NCBI GenBank assembly: GCA_015063895.1
Contig: SVTG01000002.1
Location: 99,130 to 163,129, forward strand
Direction of reading: 5' to 3'
DNA length: 64,000 bases
From: Oscillospiraceae bacterium
GTDB lineage: Bacteria; Bacillota; Clostridia; Oscillospirales; CAG-272
Positions 34,618-43,551 of the stretch are shown piece by piece (positions within the stretch are counted from its first letter, which is position 1; each line of letters starts with the position of its first letter). The notes under the pieces are model-generated. The model searched no databases. It was not told the origin of the DNA and worked only from the letters and a program-made list of their open reading frames with translations. The translations under genes were made by a program, and so were the position numbers.

Positions 34618-36720
34618 TTACTCCTGCTGGGTGCGGTTCAGAATGTCCAGCTGCACGTCCTTTTCAAGGGTCACGTAAAACGCCGAAAAGCCCGAAACAC
34701 GTACAACGAGATCTTGGTATTTTTCGGGGTGCTCCATCGCATCAAGCAGCGTTTCGCGCGAGGTGGCGTTGATCTGGATCTCCTGACCGCCTTGCTTGAA
34801 ATAGGTTTTGATCAGCGCGATGAGCTTTTTGCGCTTTTCCGGTCCGAACATGGCAGGCGAGAACTTTTGGTTGACCACACTGCCGCAGGCCACCTTGGTA
34901 TAATCGGGCTTTGAGAGGCTGGAGAGCGTTGAGGTGGTGCCTCGTGTGTCACGCCCGTAGGTCGGAGATGCCGCATCGGACAGGGGCTCGCCGCGCAATC
35001 TGCCGTCGGGGGTGGCATTGATGATCCTGCCTGCGTAAATATTGCTGATATTGGCGGCGGCGGCAATATAAATTCCACCCCCGTCACGGGTCTTGTATTT
35101 GGCAAACAGCGCATTGAGGCAGTCAATAAACCACACGGCGTATTTATCGACAAAGGGATCGTTGTTGCCGTATTTCGGGGCGGCCAGCAGCTTTTCGCGC
35201 AGCGTCCGGTAGCCTTCAAAGTTGGCGTTCAGCGCATCTCTGAGGTCAGGGAGCGTTGCTGCTTTGTCAATAAATATCACCTTTTCAATGGCGGCCAGCG
35301 AATCGGCAACCGTGCCGATCCCCATCACCGCAGCGCCGTGGACCGAGGGGTAGATGCTGCCGCCGCAGTTGATATCAAGCCCGCGCGCAATGCACCCCTC
35401 GCAAAAGCAGGATAAAAACGGCTCTGCAAAAAAGGCTTGATTGATGGCGTCGTTTGAGGCGTTGAATTTGAATACGTATTCGTCAACGCCAAAGGCCAGC
35501 TGCTTTTCAAAAACCGTCATAAAATCGGCCATGGATGAGATCTCTTCGGGTCGGCAAAGGCTTAAGCCCACCGAGCGGTTTGTTTCGCTTTGCCCGTTGT
35601 TGAAAACGTAATCAAAGAAGCGCGGGGTGTCAAAGCGCCCATCTGACCACGGCGGCTGCTTGCCCGTGATAAAGTTTTCAATGCAGCCTACCATCGAATA
35701 GTCGTAAACGTCCGCCTCGGCGTAGCCGTATTTTTTTAGCGCGGCGATATTGACGTCATCGTTCATAATGGCAGGATATCCAAGGCCCGTACCGATGGTT
35801 TCAAGACATTCGTCTAAAAACTCGTCGGGGGTGTTTTGGGTGTAGCGTAACGAGAGATTTGGGCCGGGGACGTTACAGCTTCTGACTGCGCGTAAAATGC
35901 AACGGCTGAGCGGATTTATCTCACATTCGCCCTTTTGATTTTGACCGCCGATGCAAATATTGATGGTATCGTTTTGCAGCTTGATAAAAACGTTTTCTAA
36001 GAGCTCAATGGCAAATGCCTCGGTCAAGGTGCCTTTTTCAACGTCGGTTTTATAAAAAGGATATAAATACTGATCAAGGCGCCCGAGGGCCATGGCGCGC
36101 CGACCCTCCATTGTGAAGGCCAGATGGCAGAACCACACCAGCTGAAGCGCCTCGGGAAAGCTTGTCGGCGGGCCGATGAGAATCGCGCGGCAGTTTTGCG
36201 CGATGAATCGCACGCGCTGTGGGTCAAACTCGGGGGAGCTTTCCAGTGCTTCGGCACGAAGGGCATAGTTTTCAATCATTTTAGCAAAGCCGCCAAGGCT
36301 TTTTTTCATAGCGCCAAGGGTCGCTGTTTTTTCGGGGCTGCTTTGATGCATTTTCATAGACGCATCGATCTCATCGATCATACCCGGCAGTCCTGTGCGC
36401 AGAATATGGCGGTAGTCGGGGGCAAAGTGATCCTTATTCGTGATAAAGCTACGCTGAGAAAATTTATCCGTGATGCTCTTTGCGTAATTGAGTACCAGCG
36501 CTGTTTCATCACAAAACAAAGATGCTTGGTTGCCGGCGATCCACTCGCTTTTTAGAATAACGGGCACGGGGGCCGCAAACAGGGAGTAAATGCCGTTTGC
36601 ACGCAGGGTGGCATAATCGGCACTAAGATCCTCCTTGTAGCCTAAATAGCGAAAATAATACGGTGCATAAGTGCCTGTATTTTGCTTTAGTTCTTCATTT
36701 AAGCTTTCAAATAATTTCAT
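34618..36720 (-). CDS. Glycyl radical enzyme of the diol-dehydratase/lyase type, substrate unknown
   Basis: This 700-residue protein of the PFL-like family has active-site motif GCIE (Cys346, Glu348) and a C-terminal glycyl radical loop RVSGFSAFY (Gly677). A single Cys followed two residues later by Glu is typical of dehydratases and C-N or C-S lyases (glycerol or propanediol dehydratase, choline lyase), not of pyruvate formate-lyase, which has Cys-Cys. The protein is shorter than the usual 750-850 residues. No microcompartment shell genes are present. It heads an operon with its activase and a Zn-dehydrogenase, opposite an AraC regulator. The substrate may be a sugar-derived diol, but this is inference. 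Confidence 0.9.
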   Translation of the reverse strand: MKLFESLNEELKQNTGTYAPYYFRYLGYKEDLSADYATLRANGIYSLFAAPVPVILKSEWIAGNQASLFCDETALVLNYAKSITDKFSQRSFITNKDHFAPDYRHILRTGLPGMIDEIDASMKMHQSSPEKTATLGAMKKSLGGFAKMIENYALRAEALESSPEFDPQRVRFIAQNCRAILIGPPTSFPEALQLVWFCHLAFTMEGRRAMALGRLDQYLYPFYKTDVEKGTLTEAFAIELLENVFIKLQNDTINICIGGQNQKGECEINPLSRCILRAVRSCNVPGPNLSLRYTQNTPDEFLDECLETIGTGLGYPAIMNDDVNIAALKKYGYAEADVYDYSMVGCIENFITGKQPPWSDGRFDTPRFFDYVFNNGQSETNRSVGLSLCRPEEISSMADFMTVFEKQLAFGVDEYVFKFNASNDAINQAFFAEPFLSCFCEGCIARGLDINCGGSIYPSVHGAAVMGIGTVADSLAAIEKVIFIDKAATLPDLRDALNANFEGYRTLREKLLAAPKYGNNDPFVDKYAVWFIDCLNALFAKYKTRDGGGIYIAAAANISNIYAGRIINATPDGRLRGEPLSDAASPTYGRDTRGTTSTLSSLSKPDYTKVACGSVVNQKFSPAMFGPEKRKKLIALIKTYFKQGGQEIQINATSRETLLDAMEHPEKYQDLVVRVSGFSAFYVTLEKDVQLDILNRTQQE

Positions 36721-36755
36721 AAGCGCACCTCCTTTTGCGGCATGAGGTTAATTTC

Positions 36756-36784
36756 ATTTTACTTTCCTGTGGTGTGTGCGTCAA
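36756..36784 (-). promoter_or_regulatory. Promoter of the glycyl radical operon
   Basis: On the minus strand TTGACG (36779-36784) and TAAAAT (36756-36761) have a 17-bp spacer, back to back with the AraC promoter 20 bp away. The ribosome site AAAAGGAGG lies just before the gene. Confidence 0.7.
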
Positions 36785-36803
36785 TAAACAAAAATAAAAA
36801 ATC

Positions 36804-36832
36804 TTGACAAAATTAATATAAAATGCTATCAT
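36804..36832 (+). promoter_or_regulatory. Promoter of the divergent araC-type gene
   Basis: TTGACA (36804-36809) and TATCAT (36827-36832) have a 17-bp spacer. The 20 bp between this and the opposing promoter leaves room for one shared AraC site. Confidence 0.7.
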
Positions 36833-36865
36833 GGTATCAAGATCATTTGGGAAAGGAAGGGTATC

Positions 36866-37669
36866 ATGCAAACCTATGAGATCAAAACGCTGCCGTGCGT
36901 AGAGTTTGCGCACGTGCATCACGCCGCTACCTATTTCAACACTTTTCCGCAAAGAGAAAACGCGATGGAGATTACCTATATATCCGAAGGGGAGATCACC
37001 GTCACGTATCACGGCAGCGAATACGTGGCAAGCAAGGGGGATATTGTGTGTCTGCCCTATGATCAGACACAGATCTGCATCAGGGCAAATGCATATCACG
37101 CACACCATACGGTTTTGGCACGGTTGACGTGGACGATCCAAGGTGACGGCAACGGTCTGTATCTGCCGATCGTGACTCCGGCGCAGTTTGACGTGTGCGC
37201 CGCGGCCAATATCATTGATGAGCTGATTGGAAATCAGCTCATCTTTAAGACCTCCCCGACGAAGGGGGCGACGATGTTTCTTGGCTTGCTGTATGAAATA
37301 GATCGGTGTAACAGGCGCCAAAAAAAGCTGCCCCTGCCCGGTGAGGCGCTGTATACGTTGCGTGCCAAGGAATACGTGCAAGGCAGACTTCATGCGCCCA
37401 TCACGCAAAAAAGCGTCGCGGCGCATCTCGGTATTTCTCCCGAGTATTTGTGTGCGGTATTTAAAAAAACACAGGGCATCAGCTTTATGAAATATGTAAA
37501 CACCGAAAAGCTGGAGGGCATTCGGGTGTTGATGGCCAAAGAGGGGGTCCGTTTATATGAGGCAGCTGCTTTGTTCGGCTACAGTGACCCAAACTACGTC
37601 AGCCGCTTGTTTAAAAAATATTACGGTTATACTATTACAGATCCAAAAAATCGCGCACCCGAAGCTTAA
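36866..37669 (+). CDS. AraC-family regulator of the glycyl radical operon
   Basis: This 267-residue protein has an N-terminal cupin sensing domain (about 1-140, with EITYISEGEITVTYHG and SKGDIVCLPYDQT) and a C-terminal pair of helix-turn-helix motifs (about 165-265, with VAAHLGISPEYLCAVFKKTQG and AALFGYSDPNYVSRLFKKYYG as landmarks). It is divergent from the radical enzyme operon across 145 bp with facing promoters, so it very likely controls that operon. Its ligand is probably the substrate. Confidence 0.92.
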   Translation: MQTYEIKTLPCVEFAHVHHAATYFNTFPQRENAMEITYISEGEITVTYHGSEYVASKGDIVCLPYDQTQICIRANAYHAHHTVLARLTWTIQGDGNGLYLPIVTPAQFDVCAAANIIDELIGNQLIFKTSPTKGATMFLGLLYEIDRCNRRQKKLPLPGEALYTLRAKEYVQGRLHAPITQKSVAAHLGISPEYLCAVFKKTQGISFMKYVNTEKLEGIRVLMAKEGVRLYEAAALFGYSDPNYVSRLFKKYYGYTITDPKNRAPEA

Positions 37670-37796
37670 AGCGAATTTTCAAAAGTCGTATGGGAATCCA
37701 GCCCAAAAGCGCGCGGCAATGAATTTTCCTGCCTTTTGCCGCGTCAAGCTTTGAAAAGTCCGCGCGCCTGTTCGCTTTTATATAAAGTGTGAAAAT

Positions 37797-37838
37797 AAAA
37801 AACAGACACACAAGCAGCAGCTTGTGTGTCTGTTTTTT
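37797..37838. terminator. Bidirectional terminator
   Basis: A 14-bp perfect stem (AACAGACACACAAG / CTTGTGTGTCTGTT) is flanked by A-runs and T-runs. It lies between the convergent AraC and phosphotransferase genes. The 125 bp between the AraC stop and this hairpin hold a weak GCGCGCGGCA-type inverted pair only. Confidence 0.88.
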
Positions 37839-37858
37839 GCATGTAAGAGGGTGTGTGC

Positions 37859-38953
37859 TCAACCGTTTGCGAGCTCACGGACGATTTTTTTCATTTCGCC
37901 CAGCTTCTTCTCCATGTCGGCTACCAGGGCAAACTGGTTTCTCGCACGGTCAAGGTTGTGATTTTCGCGGTGAATGCGGAAATATACGTCTCCCTCAAGA
38001 TGGTCAGTGAGGAATCGCAGACCGCACTCCAGCGTCATCATGATAGCGCCCTCGGGCAAAAGGTCGATCTCGGTGGGCGTAAGGCTACCGTTGCAGCCCT
38101 CAAGGAAGCCCTTGGCATAAACACGGAACAGGTTAAGGTCAAGCGAGATCTTGGAAAGATCGGTTTCGTCTTCGGCCGCGGTATTGGCGCCGAAGCGGAT
38201 CGAATCGCCAAAGTCGGTGACCGAATAACCGGGCATAACGGTATCCAGATCGATCACGCAAACGGGCTCGCCCGTCACCTCGTCAAACAAAATGTTGTTG
38301 AGCTTGGTGTCGTTGTGCGTGACGCGCAAGGGCAGCGTGCCATTGGCACGTGCGTTTTCCAGTACGGCGCAAAAATCCTTGCGTGCGCGGGCAAATTCCA
38401 CCTCAGGGAGTACCGTGGCAAGGCGGCCGACCTTATCGGCCTCTACGGCTTTCATCAGATTTTCATAACGCCAGGGGGTGTTGTGAAAGTTAGCGATCGG
38501 CTCGGAGAGCTTTTCGGCGGGATAATCGGCCAGCATCTGCTGGAAGTTGCCAAAGGCCTTGCCGCAGGTATAAAAATCGTTGGCGTTTTCTACGCGTTCA
38601 CGGGTCACGGTGTGCTCGCAAAATTCATAAACGCGCCAGTAGTAATTGTTGCTGTCAACGAAAAACTGCTTGCCGTCAAGCGTGGGCACCACCACAAGGG
38701 AGGCGCGTGCAACGTCTCCACCCTCCTTGCGTGCCTTGGCGCGGATATGCTCGGTTACACCGATGATGTTTGCCATGAGCTCCACGGGACGGGTGAAAAT
38801 GGAGGTGTTCATGCGTTGCATGATAAAGCGTTGATCGGTTACCACCAAAAAGGTGTCGTTGATATGACCGTTACCGTAGGGTGCACAGTAGCCGGGCGTT
38901 TGGGTAAAATACGCGCTGAGCACCTCGGCAGTTTGAATATTATCTCTGTTCAT
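37859..38953 (-). CDS. NahK-like N-acetylhexosamine 1-kinase (phosphotransferase family)
   Basis: This 364-residue protein has the aminoglycoside-phosphotransferase/choline-kinase fold. The catalytic loop is RVTHNDTKLNNILFD (His-x-Asp...Asn, ~213-227) and the metal-binding motif is VIDLDTVMPGY (~237-247). Length and motifs match NahK/LnpB of bifidobacteria, which phosphorylates GlcNAc or GalNAc at C1. It is the last gene of the nagA / ROK-like operon, supporting an amino-sugar substrate. GGGAGG precedes the ATG. A different sugar or alcohol substrate cannot be excluded. Confidence 0.8.
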   Translation of the reverse strand: MNRDNIQTAEVLSAYFTQTPGYCAPYGNGHINDTFLVVTDQRFIMQRMNTSIFTRPVELMANIIGVTEHIRAKARKEGGDVARASLVVVPTLDGKQFFVDSNNYYWRVYEFCEHTVTRERVENANDFYTCGKAFGNFQQMLADYPAEKLSEPIANFHNTPWRYENLMKAVEADKVGRLATVLPEVEFARARKDFCAVLENARANGTLPLRVTHNDTKLNNILFDEVTGEPVCVIDLDTVMPGYSVTDFGDSIRFGANTAAEDETDLSKISLDLNLFRVYAKGFLEGCNGSLTPTEIDLLPEGAIMMTLECGLRFLTDHLEGDVYFRIHRENHNLDRARNQFALVADMEKKLGEMKKIVRELANG

Positions 38954-38999
38954 ATAAACCTCCCGGTTTGCGATGATCGGAGCAGGATGCTCGGCGTGA

Positions 39000-40385
39000 T
39001 CAGCCGATCACGGGCAGACTTGCAGCGGCGATAGACTGACCTACGCGGCGACTGCTTTCATCGGGCAGGTGAATGGTGATCTTCTCGGCAAGTGCGGGGA
39101 ATTCTTCACGGAGTACGCGCTGTGCGGTCTTGTGCAAAATAGAACCGCCCTCACCCGAGGATACACGGCCCATCAGCAGTACGTGCTTGATATCGTAGAA
39201 CAGGGCATAGTAAGCCACGGCATAGCCGAAGTAAGCGCCGATGGTCTCGTAAATGTCGGCGGCACGCTTGTCACCCTCAGCCATCAGCTTTTGTACGGCC
39301 TTCAGCTTTTCTGCGGGCGATGCGCTTTCGTCAAGGGCGATGCCTGCGGCGGGCGCCAGCTTGATGACGGCGTCCTGCGAGAAATATTTCACGCCGCACC
39401 CATAGTCGCCACTCCATTCGTCCACCATGGCGTTTTTGTTATAGTCGGCGGGCACGAAGGCAAGCTCGTTGAGCCAGCCGGTGATATTGCCGTTGCCGTC
39501 AACGTAGCCACCTGCCTCGCTGGTACCCATGGCAACACCGAGCACGTTGGTGTCGTTTAAATCCATAGCGCCTGCAAGAGCGGTCACGTCACCGTCGTTG
39601 GCAACCTCGATCGGCACGTTGCCAAGCTCCTTGGCAATGTCGGTGTAGATGTTTTTGACGACCTTTTCAAAGGCCTCGGGATTCTCGTTTTTGACCTTCA
39701 GGAACAGCGACGAGGTCATGATGCGGTTGCTGATGACAACACCTGCGGTGGAAACACCGATGGCATCAACGCGGGGCATTTTGGAGGCTGCGGTCTTCAT
39801 GGCGTCCATGATGCCGTCGTAGTGATACCGGGGATCGTTTTGAAGCTTGGGGAACCAAACGACCTCCTCGGAATAGGTGGCCTCGCCCTCTACCACTGCG
39901 CTGACCTTGCGGTCACTGCCGCCCGCATCAAAGCCGATGCGGCAGCCGTCAAGGTGACGGCCGACGGGCGTGGCGGATTCCTTTTGTACGGGGGCTTGCT
40001 CAAAGGGCACGTGCACGACCTCAAAGTCGGCCTCATAGACACCGGACATAAAGTCGCGGTCAAAATCGCGTGCGCCGCCTACGGCATAATCGGCCTTGAT
40101 CCTGTCGGCGATCAGCTTGGAGCCGGCAATGATCAGCTTATAGCCGCCGCGCGTCCACAGCAGGGTCTTGACAAGTCTTTCCACAAATTCGTGGTTCTCC
40201 TCGTCGTGGCCCGTGCCGTCCTTGAAGATATCCACGGTATAAACCGAGGTAAGGCCGTCATTTCTTTCAAGTCCAACAGTCAGCTTCTGACCGCCCTCGG
40301 CGGCCACGGCGGCTTCAAAATCGCGGTAAACGACCGCCATCGGCATAAAGCCGGGATCCAGGGGGGCTTTAACCTTCAACAGCAT
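39000..40385 (-). CDS. ROK-like sugar kinase with extra N-terminal domain
   Basis: The C-terminal ~310 residues form a ROK/hexokinase-type ATPase fold: phosphate loop FDAGGSDRKVSAV (~152), catalytic region EVANDGDVTALAG (~262) and GVAMGTSEAGGY (~285). About 145 residues with no recognisable motif precede it, an unusual addition for a 300-residue family. It lies between nagA (17-nt overlap) and the NahK-like gene, suggesting a role in amino-sugar phosphorylation or sensing. The substrate is unknown, and a regulatory rather than catalytic role is possible. Confidence 0.75.
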   Translation of the reverse strand: MLLKVKAPLDPGFMPMAVVYRDFEAAVAAEGGQKLTVGLERNDGLTSVYTVDIFKDGTGHDEENHEFVERLVKTLLWTRGGYKLIIAGSKLIADRIKADYAVGGARDFDRDFMSGVYEADFEVVHVPFEQAPVQKESATPVGRHLDGCRIGFDAGGSDRKVSAVVEGEATYSEEVVWFPKLQNDPRYHYDGIMDAMKTAASKMPRVDAIGVSTAGVVISNRIMTSSLFLKVKNENPEAFEKVVKNIYTDIAKELGNVPIEVANDGDVTALAGAMDLNDTNVLGVAMGTSEAGGYVDGNGNITGWLNELAFVPADYNKNAMVDEWSGDYGCGVKYFSQDAVIKLAPAAGIALDESASPAEKLKAVQKLMAEGDKRAADIYETIGAYFGYAVAYYALFYDIKHVLLMGRVSSGEGGSILHKTAQRVLREEFPALAEKITIHLPDESSRRVGQSIAAASLPVIG

Positions 40386-41526
40386 AAATAAGTCTTCCTT
40401 TCTTGATGGTTTTCAAAATCTTGATATCGGCATCGGTGATGATAATATCGGCGTCCTTGCCAGCCTCAAGCGAGCCAAGACGGTCCTCGCAGTGAATGGC
40501 GGTGGCGGGGTTCAGCGAGGCCATGTTAAAGACCTCGTTGACGGGTAGATCGGTGTAGTCAAGCACGTTTTTCACGGCATTGTTCAGCTTTAACACGCTG
40601 CCCGCGATCGTGCCGTCGGCAAGGCGGCATTCAATGCCCTTCAATACCAGCATCTGTCCGCCGAGGTCGTATTCACCGTCGGGCATGCCGCCTGCGCGTA
40701 CACAGTCGGTGATCAGTACCATCTTGCGCCCCTTTGCCTTGGCAATGAGGCTGTAAAGGCCGGGATTGATATGGAAGGTATCGGCAATGACCTCAACCGA
40801 TACGTTCTCAGCCGAGAGGGCGGCGCCCACAACACCGGGGTTGCGGTGGTGCAGGGGAGACATGGCGTTAAAAAGATGCGTGGCGTGCCCTACGCCGTCG
40901 CGTGCGGCGGACATAGCCTCGTCAAAGGTGGCGTCGGTATGACCCATTGAAACCAAAATATCGGATTCCTTGGCAAGACGCTTGATGCAGGCGTGATCCT
41001 TGTCCATTTCGGGGGCCAGGGTGATCGAGGTGATCACGTCTTTATGGGAGAGTACAAAATCCGCGTCGGGCGTGAGAATGTTTTCCTCTGCCTGTGCGCC
41101 TTTTTTTGAGGGATTGATAAACGGGCCCTCTGCGTGCACGCCGATAATTTCTGCCCCGTCCCACGTCTTGCTTTCTTGCTTGAGCGCACGCACCGTATCA
41201 AGTGCCGCTACGATCTCGGGCTTTGATACCGTCATGGTGGTGGGCAGAAATGCGGTCACGCCGTTTTGGGCAACGCCGTATGCCATTTTCTTGATGCCCT
41301 CGGGCTTCGCGTCGGAGGCGTCCTCATTGAGGTAGCCGTGAATGTGGATATCGACAAGGCCGGGGGCAACGTAGCCACCTGCTGCGTCAATGCAAGCAGC
41401 GTCTGTGGGTACCGTATCAACCACGCCCACGATCTTGCCGCTTGCTGCGTCATAGCAAAGCGCTTTGCCGACAACGACCTCGTCGGGCAATACGATCTTA
41501 CCGTTGGTAATGTAGATATATGCCAT
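40369..41526 (-). CDS. nagA: N-acetylglucosamine-6-phosphate deacetylase
   Basis: This 385-residue amidohydrolase has metal motif DIHIHG (His61, His63), the acid EGPFINP, SMGHTDATFDEA and GHATHLFNAMSPLHHR, all characteristic of NagA. It removes acetate from GlcNAc-6-phosphate, feeding amino-sugar catabolism or wall synthesis. ATG 41526 is 8 nt after AAAGGAG; an overlapping GTG one codon earlier is less well placed. It is the first gene of a three-gene operon with ROK-like and NahK-like kinases; no nagB is nearby. Confidence 0.93.
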   Translation of the reverse strand: MAYIYITNGKIVLPDEVVVGKALCYDAASGKIVGVVDTVPTDAACIDAAGGYVAPGLVDIHIHGYLNEDASDAKPEGIKKMAYGVAQNGVTAFLPTTMTVSKPEIVAALDTVRALKQESKTWDGAEIIGVHAEGPFINPSKKGAQAEENILTPDADFVLSHKDVITSITLAPEMDKDHACIKRLAKESDILVSMGHTDATFDEAMSAARDGVGHATHLFNAMSPLHHRNPGVVGAALSAENVSVEVIADTFHINPGLYSLIAKAKGRKMVLITDCVRAGGMPDGEYDLGGQMLVLKGIECRLADGTIAGSVLKLNNAVKNVLDYTDLPVNEVFNMASLNPATAIHCEDRLGSLEAGKDADIIITDADIKILKTIKKGRLIYAVEG

Positions 41527-41562
41527 CACTGCATCTCCTTTACAGTATAATATTATAGTTTG

Positions 41563-41591
41563 ATTATAACATACAATCTTGCAAATAACAA
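41563..41591 (-). promoter_or_regulatory. Promoter of the nagA operon
   Basis: On the minus strand TTGTTA (41586-41591) and TATAAT (41563-41568) have a 17-bp spacer. Confidence 0.65.
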
Positions 41592-41656
41592 GGGGAGTGT
41601 CTACTTTTGTAAATAGTGTGTCTAAAAAAGCATCGTTAACGGTGTCGCTATGGGAG

Positions 41657-41697
41657 TATAAAAAGCGCCCGACAGCAAGGCGATCGGGCGCTTTTCG
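41657..41697 (-). terminator. Terminator of the ABC exporter gene
   Basis: A 12-bp stem (AAAAGCGCCCGA / TCGGGCGCTTTT) is followed on the minus strand by TTTTTATA. It lies 60 bp beyond the exporter stop. Confidence 0.8.
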
Positions 41698-41755
41698 GTA
41701 TCGTTATGGGTCAATACAAACCTTTCGCGGTGTGTTACGGTTTTATCCTCGGGAA

Positions 41756-43492
41756 TCACATTTCCACAAAATCGTTGTCGCGGAATTGCAGGGCATAGAG
41801 ATCGCGGTAGGTGCCGCCGCGTGCGATCAGCTGCTCGTGCGTGCCGCGCTCGGTGATCTCCCCGTTCATAACGACCGCGATCTCATCGGCGTTGCGGATC
41901 GTGGAGAGGCGGTGCGCGACCACCAGCGTGGTGCGCCCACGGCAGAGCTCGTCAAGTGCCTCCTGGATCATGACCTCGGTGGTGTTGTCAAGGGCGCTGG
42001 TCGCCTCGTCAAGGATCAGAATAGCGGGGTTCTTCAGGAAGACGCGTGCGATCGAAAGGCGCTGCTTTTGACCGCCAGAGAGCTTGATGCCACGCTCACC
42101 GATCTCGGTGTCGTAGCCCTTTTCAAGTGACATGACGTAGTCGTGAATGTTGGCGCGCTTGGCAGCCTCTATTATATCGGCATCACTGGCATCGGGGCGC
42201 CCGTAGAGGATATTTTCGCGGATAGTGCCAACAAAGAGGAAAACGTCCTGCTGTACGATGCCGATGTTACGGCGCACAGATTCAAGCGTCAGGGTGCGAA
42301 TATCCTGGCCGTCGATCAGGATACGGCCGTTGCCCTGTTCCAATTCGTAAAAATGTGGCAAGAGGTGGCAAAGCGTGGTCTTGCCGCCGCCCGAGGGGCC
42401 GACTAGGGCAAGCTTTTGCCCCTGCTTTACGTGCAGGCTGACGTTGCGCAGTACCTCCTTGCTCTCGTCGTAGCTGTAGGTGACATTTTGAAATTCGATC
42501 GTGCCCTGTACGTTGGTAAGGACCTTAGCGTCGGGGGCATCGGTCTCGGGCACCTCGTCCATGATCTCCACAAAGCGTCTAAAGCCGGATACGCCGCTTT
42601 GATATTGCTCCATAAAGGAAATAAGGGTATTAACGGGTTGAATAAACAGGCTAACGGATACGATAAACGTGGAGTAATCACCAAAGGAGATGCGCCCGGC
42701 ATACAGGAAAAGTCCGCCTGCGATCAGGATAAATACGTTGAACACGTCGGTGATAAACGAGGTGGAGGAGTGGAATTTTGCCATGGCATCGTAGGCACGG
42801 TAGGAGGAGTCTACAAATTCGTTATCGCCCTTGTTAAATTTTTCCACCTCTGTCGCGGTATTGGTGTAGGCTTTGGTAACGCGAATGCCTGTCACGCTGC
42901 TTTCTACGGCGGCATTGATGGTGGCATTGCTCTGACGACGGTCGTTGAAGGCGTCCCTCATTGCCTTGCGGTAGTGCATGGTAACAAGCAGCAGGATCGG
43001 AACGCAGGTGAAGATGATCAGCGTAAGGATCCAATCGATGGTGAGAAGATAGGAAAAGGATAAAATGATCATCACCGTGCTGATCAGCAGGTTTTCAGGA
43101 CCGTGGTGCGCGAGCTCGCACACCTCAAACAGATCGCTTGTCAGGCGCGTCATAATGCGCCCCGTTTCGTTGTTATCGTAAAAACGGAAGGGGAGCTTTT
43201 GTAGATGGGAGAACAGGTCCCGGCGCATTTGCGATTGCATTTTGACGCCGATGACGTGTCCGTAATACTGCACGAAATAGCGCAGCAGCATACGCAGCAC
43301 GTAAAGGCCGAGCACAACGGCACCCGCGATGACAATGGTGGAATACATTTTTTGGGGAATGTACTCGTTGAGCATCTTGTTGGTCACAATGGGGTATACC
43401 ATGCCGATCACTGAAATCAGGAGTGCGGCCAGCATATCGAGCGCCAGCATTTTCTTGTGCGGCTTGTAGTACGAGACAAAGCGTTTTAACAT
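41756..43492 (-). CDS. Homodimer-type ABC exporter (multidrug/lipid family)
   Basis: This 578-residue half-transporter has a six-helix membrane domain (about 1-310) and an ATPase domain with Walker A GPSGGGKTT (~371-379), signature KLSGGQKQRLS (~478-488), Walker B ILILDEATSALD (~498-509) and intact switch His (VVAHRLSTIRNAD). All catalytic residues are present, so it can function as a homodimer, unlike the pair at 1-3.1 kb. A consensus promoter (TTGACG-17-TATAAT) overlaps the end of the AraC gene behind it. The substrate is unknown. Confidence 0.9.
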   Translation of the reverse strand: MLKRFVSYYKPHKKMLALDMLAALLISVIGMVYPIVTNKMLNEYIPQKMYSTIVIAGAVVLGLYVLRMLLRYFVQYYGHVIGVKMQSQMRRDLFSHLQKLPFRFYDNNETGRIMTRLTSDLFEVCELAHHGPENLLISTVMIILSFSYLLTIDWILTLIIFTCVPILLLVTMHYRKAMRDAFNDRRQSNATINAAVESSVTGIRVTKAYTNTATEVEKFNKGDNEFVDSSYRAYDAMAKFHSSTSFITDVFNVFILIAGGLFLYAGRISFGDYSTFIVSVSLFIQPVNTLISFMEQYQSGVSGFRRFVEIMDEVPETDAPDAKVLTNVQGTIEFQNVTYSYDESKEVLRNVSLHVKQGQKLALVGPSGGGKTTLCHLLPHFYELEQGNGRILIDGQDIRTLTLESVRRNIGIVQQDVFLFVGTIRENILYGRPDASDADIIEAAKRANIHDYVMSLEKGYDTEIGERGIKLSGGQKQRLSIARVFLKNPAILILDEATSALDNTTEVMIQEALDELCRGRTTLVVAHRLSTIRNADEIAVVMNGEITERGTHEQLIARGGTYRDLYALQFRDNDFVEM

Positions 43493-43522
43493 AGCAAAAT
43501 ATCCTTTTCAAAATATACGTTA

Positions 43523-43551
43523 ATTATAACATGGCCGATAAAAATCGTCAA
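43523..43551 (-). promoter_or_regulatory. Promoter of the ABC exporter gene
   Basis: On the minus strand TTGACG (43546-43551) and TATAAT (43523-43528) have a 17-bp spacer. The -35 lies over the last codons of the upstream AraC gene. Confidence 0.75.
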
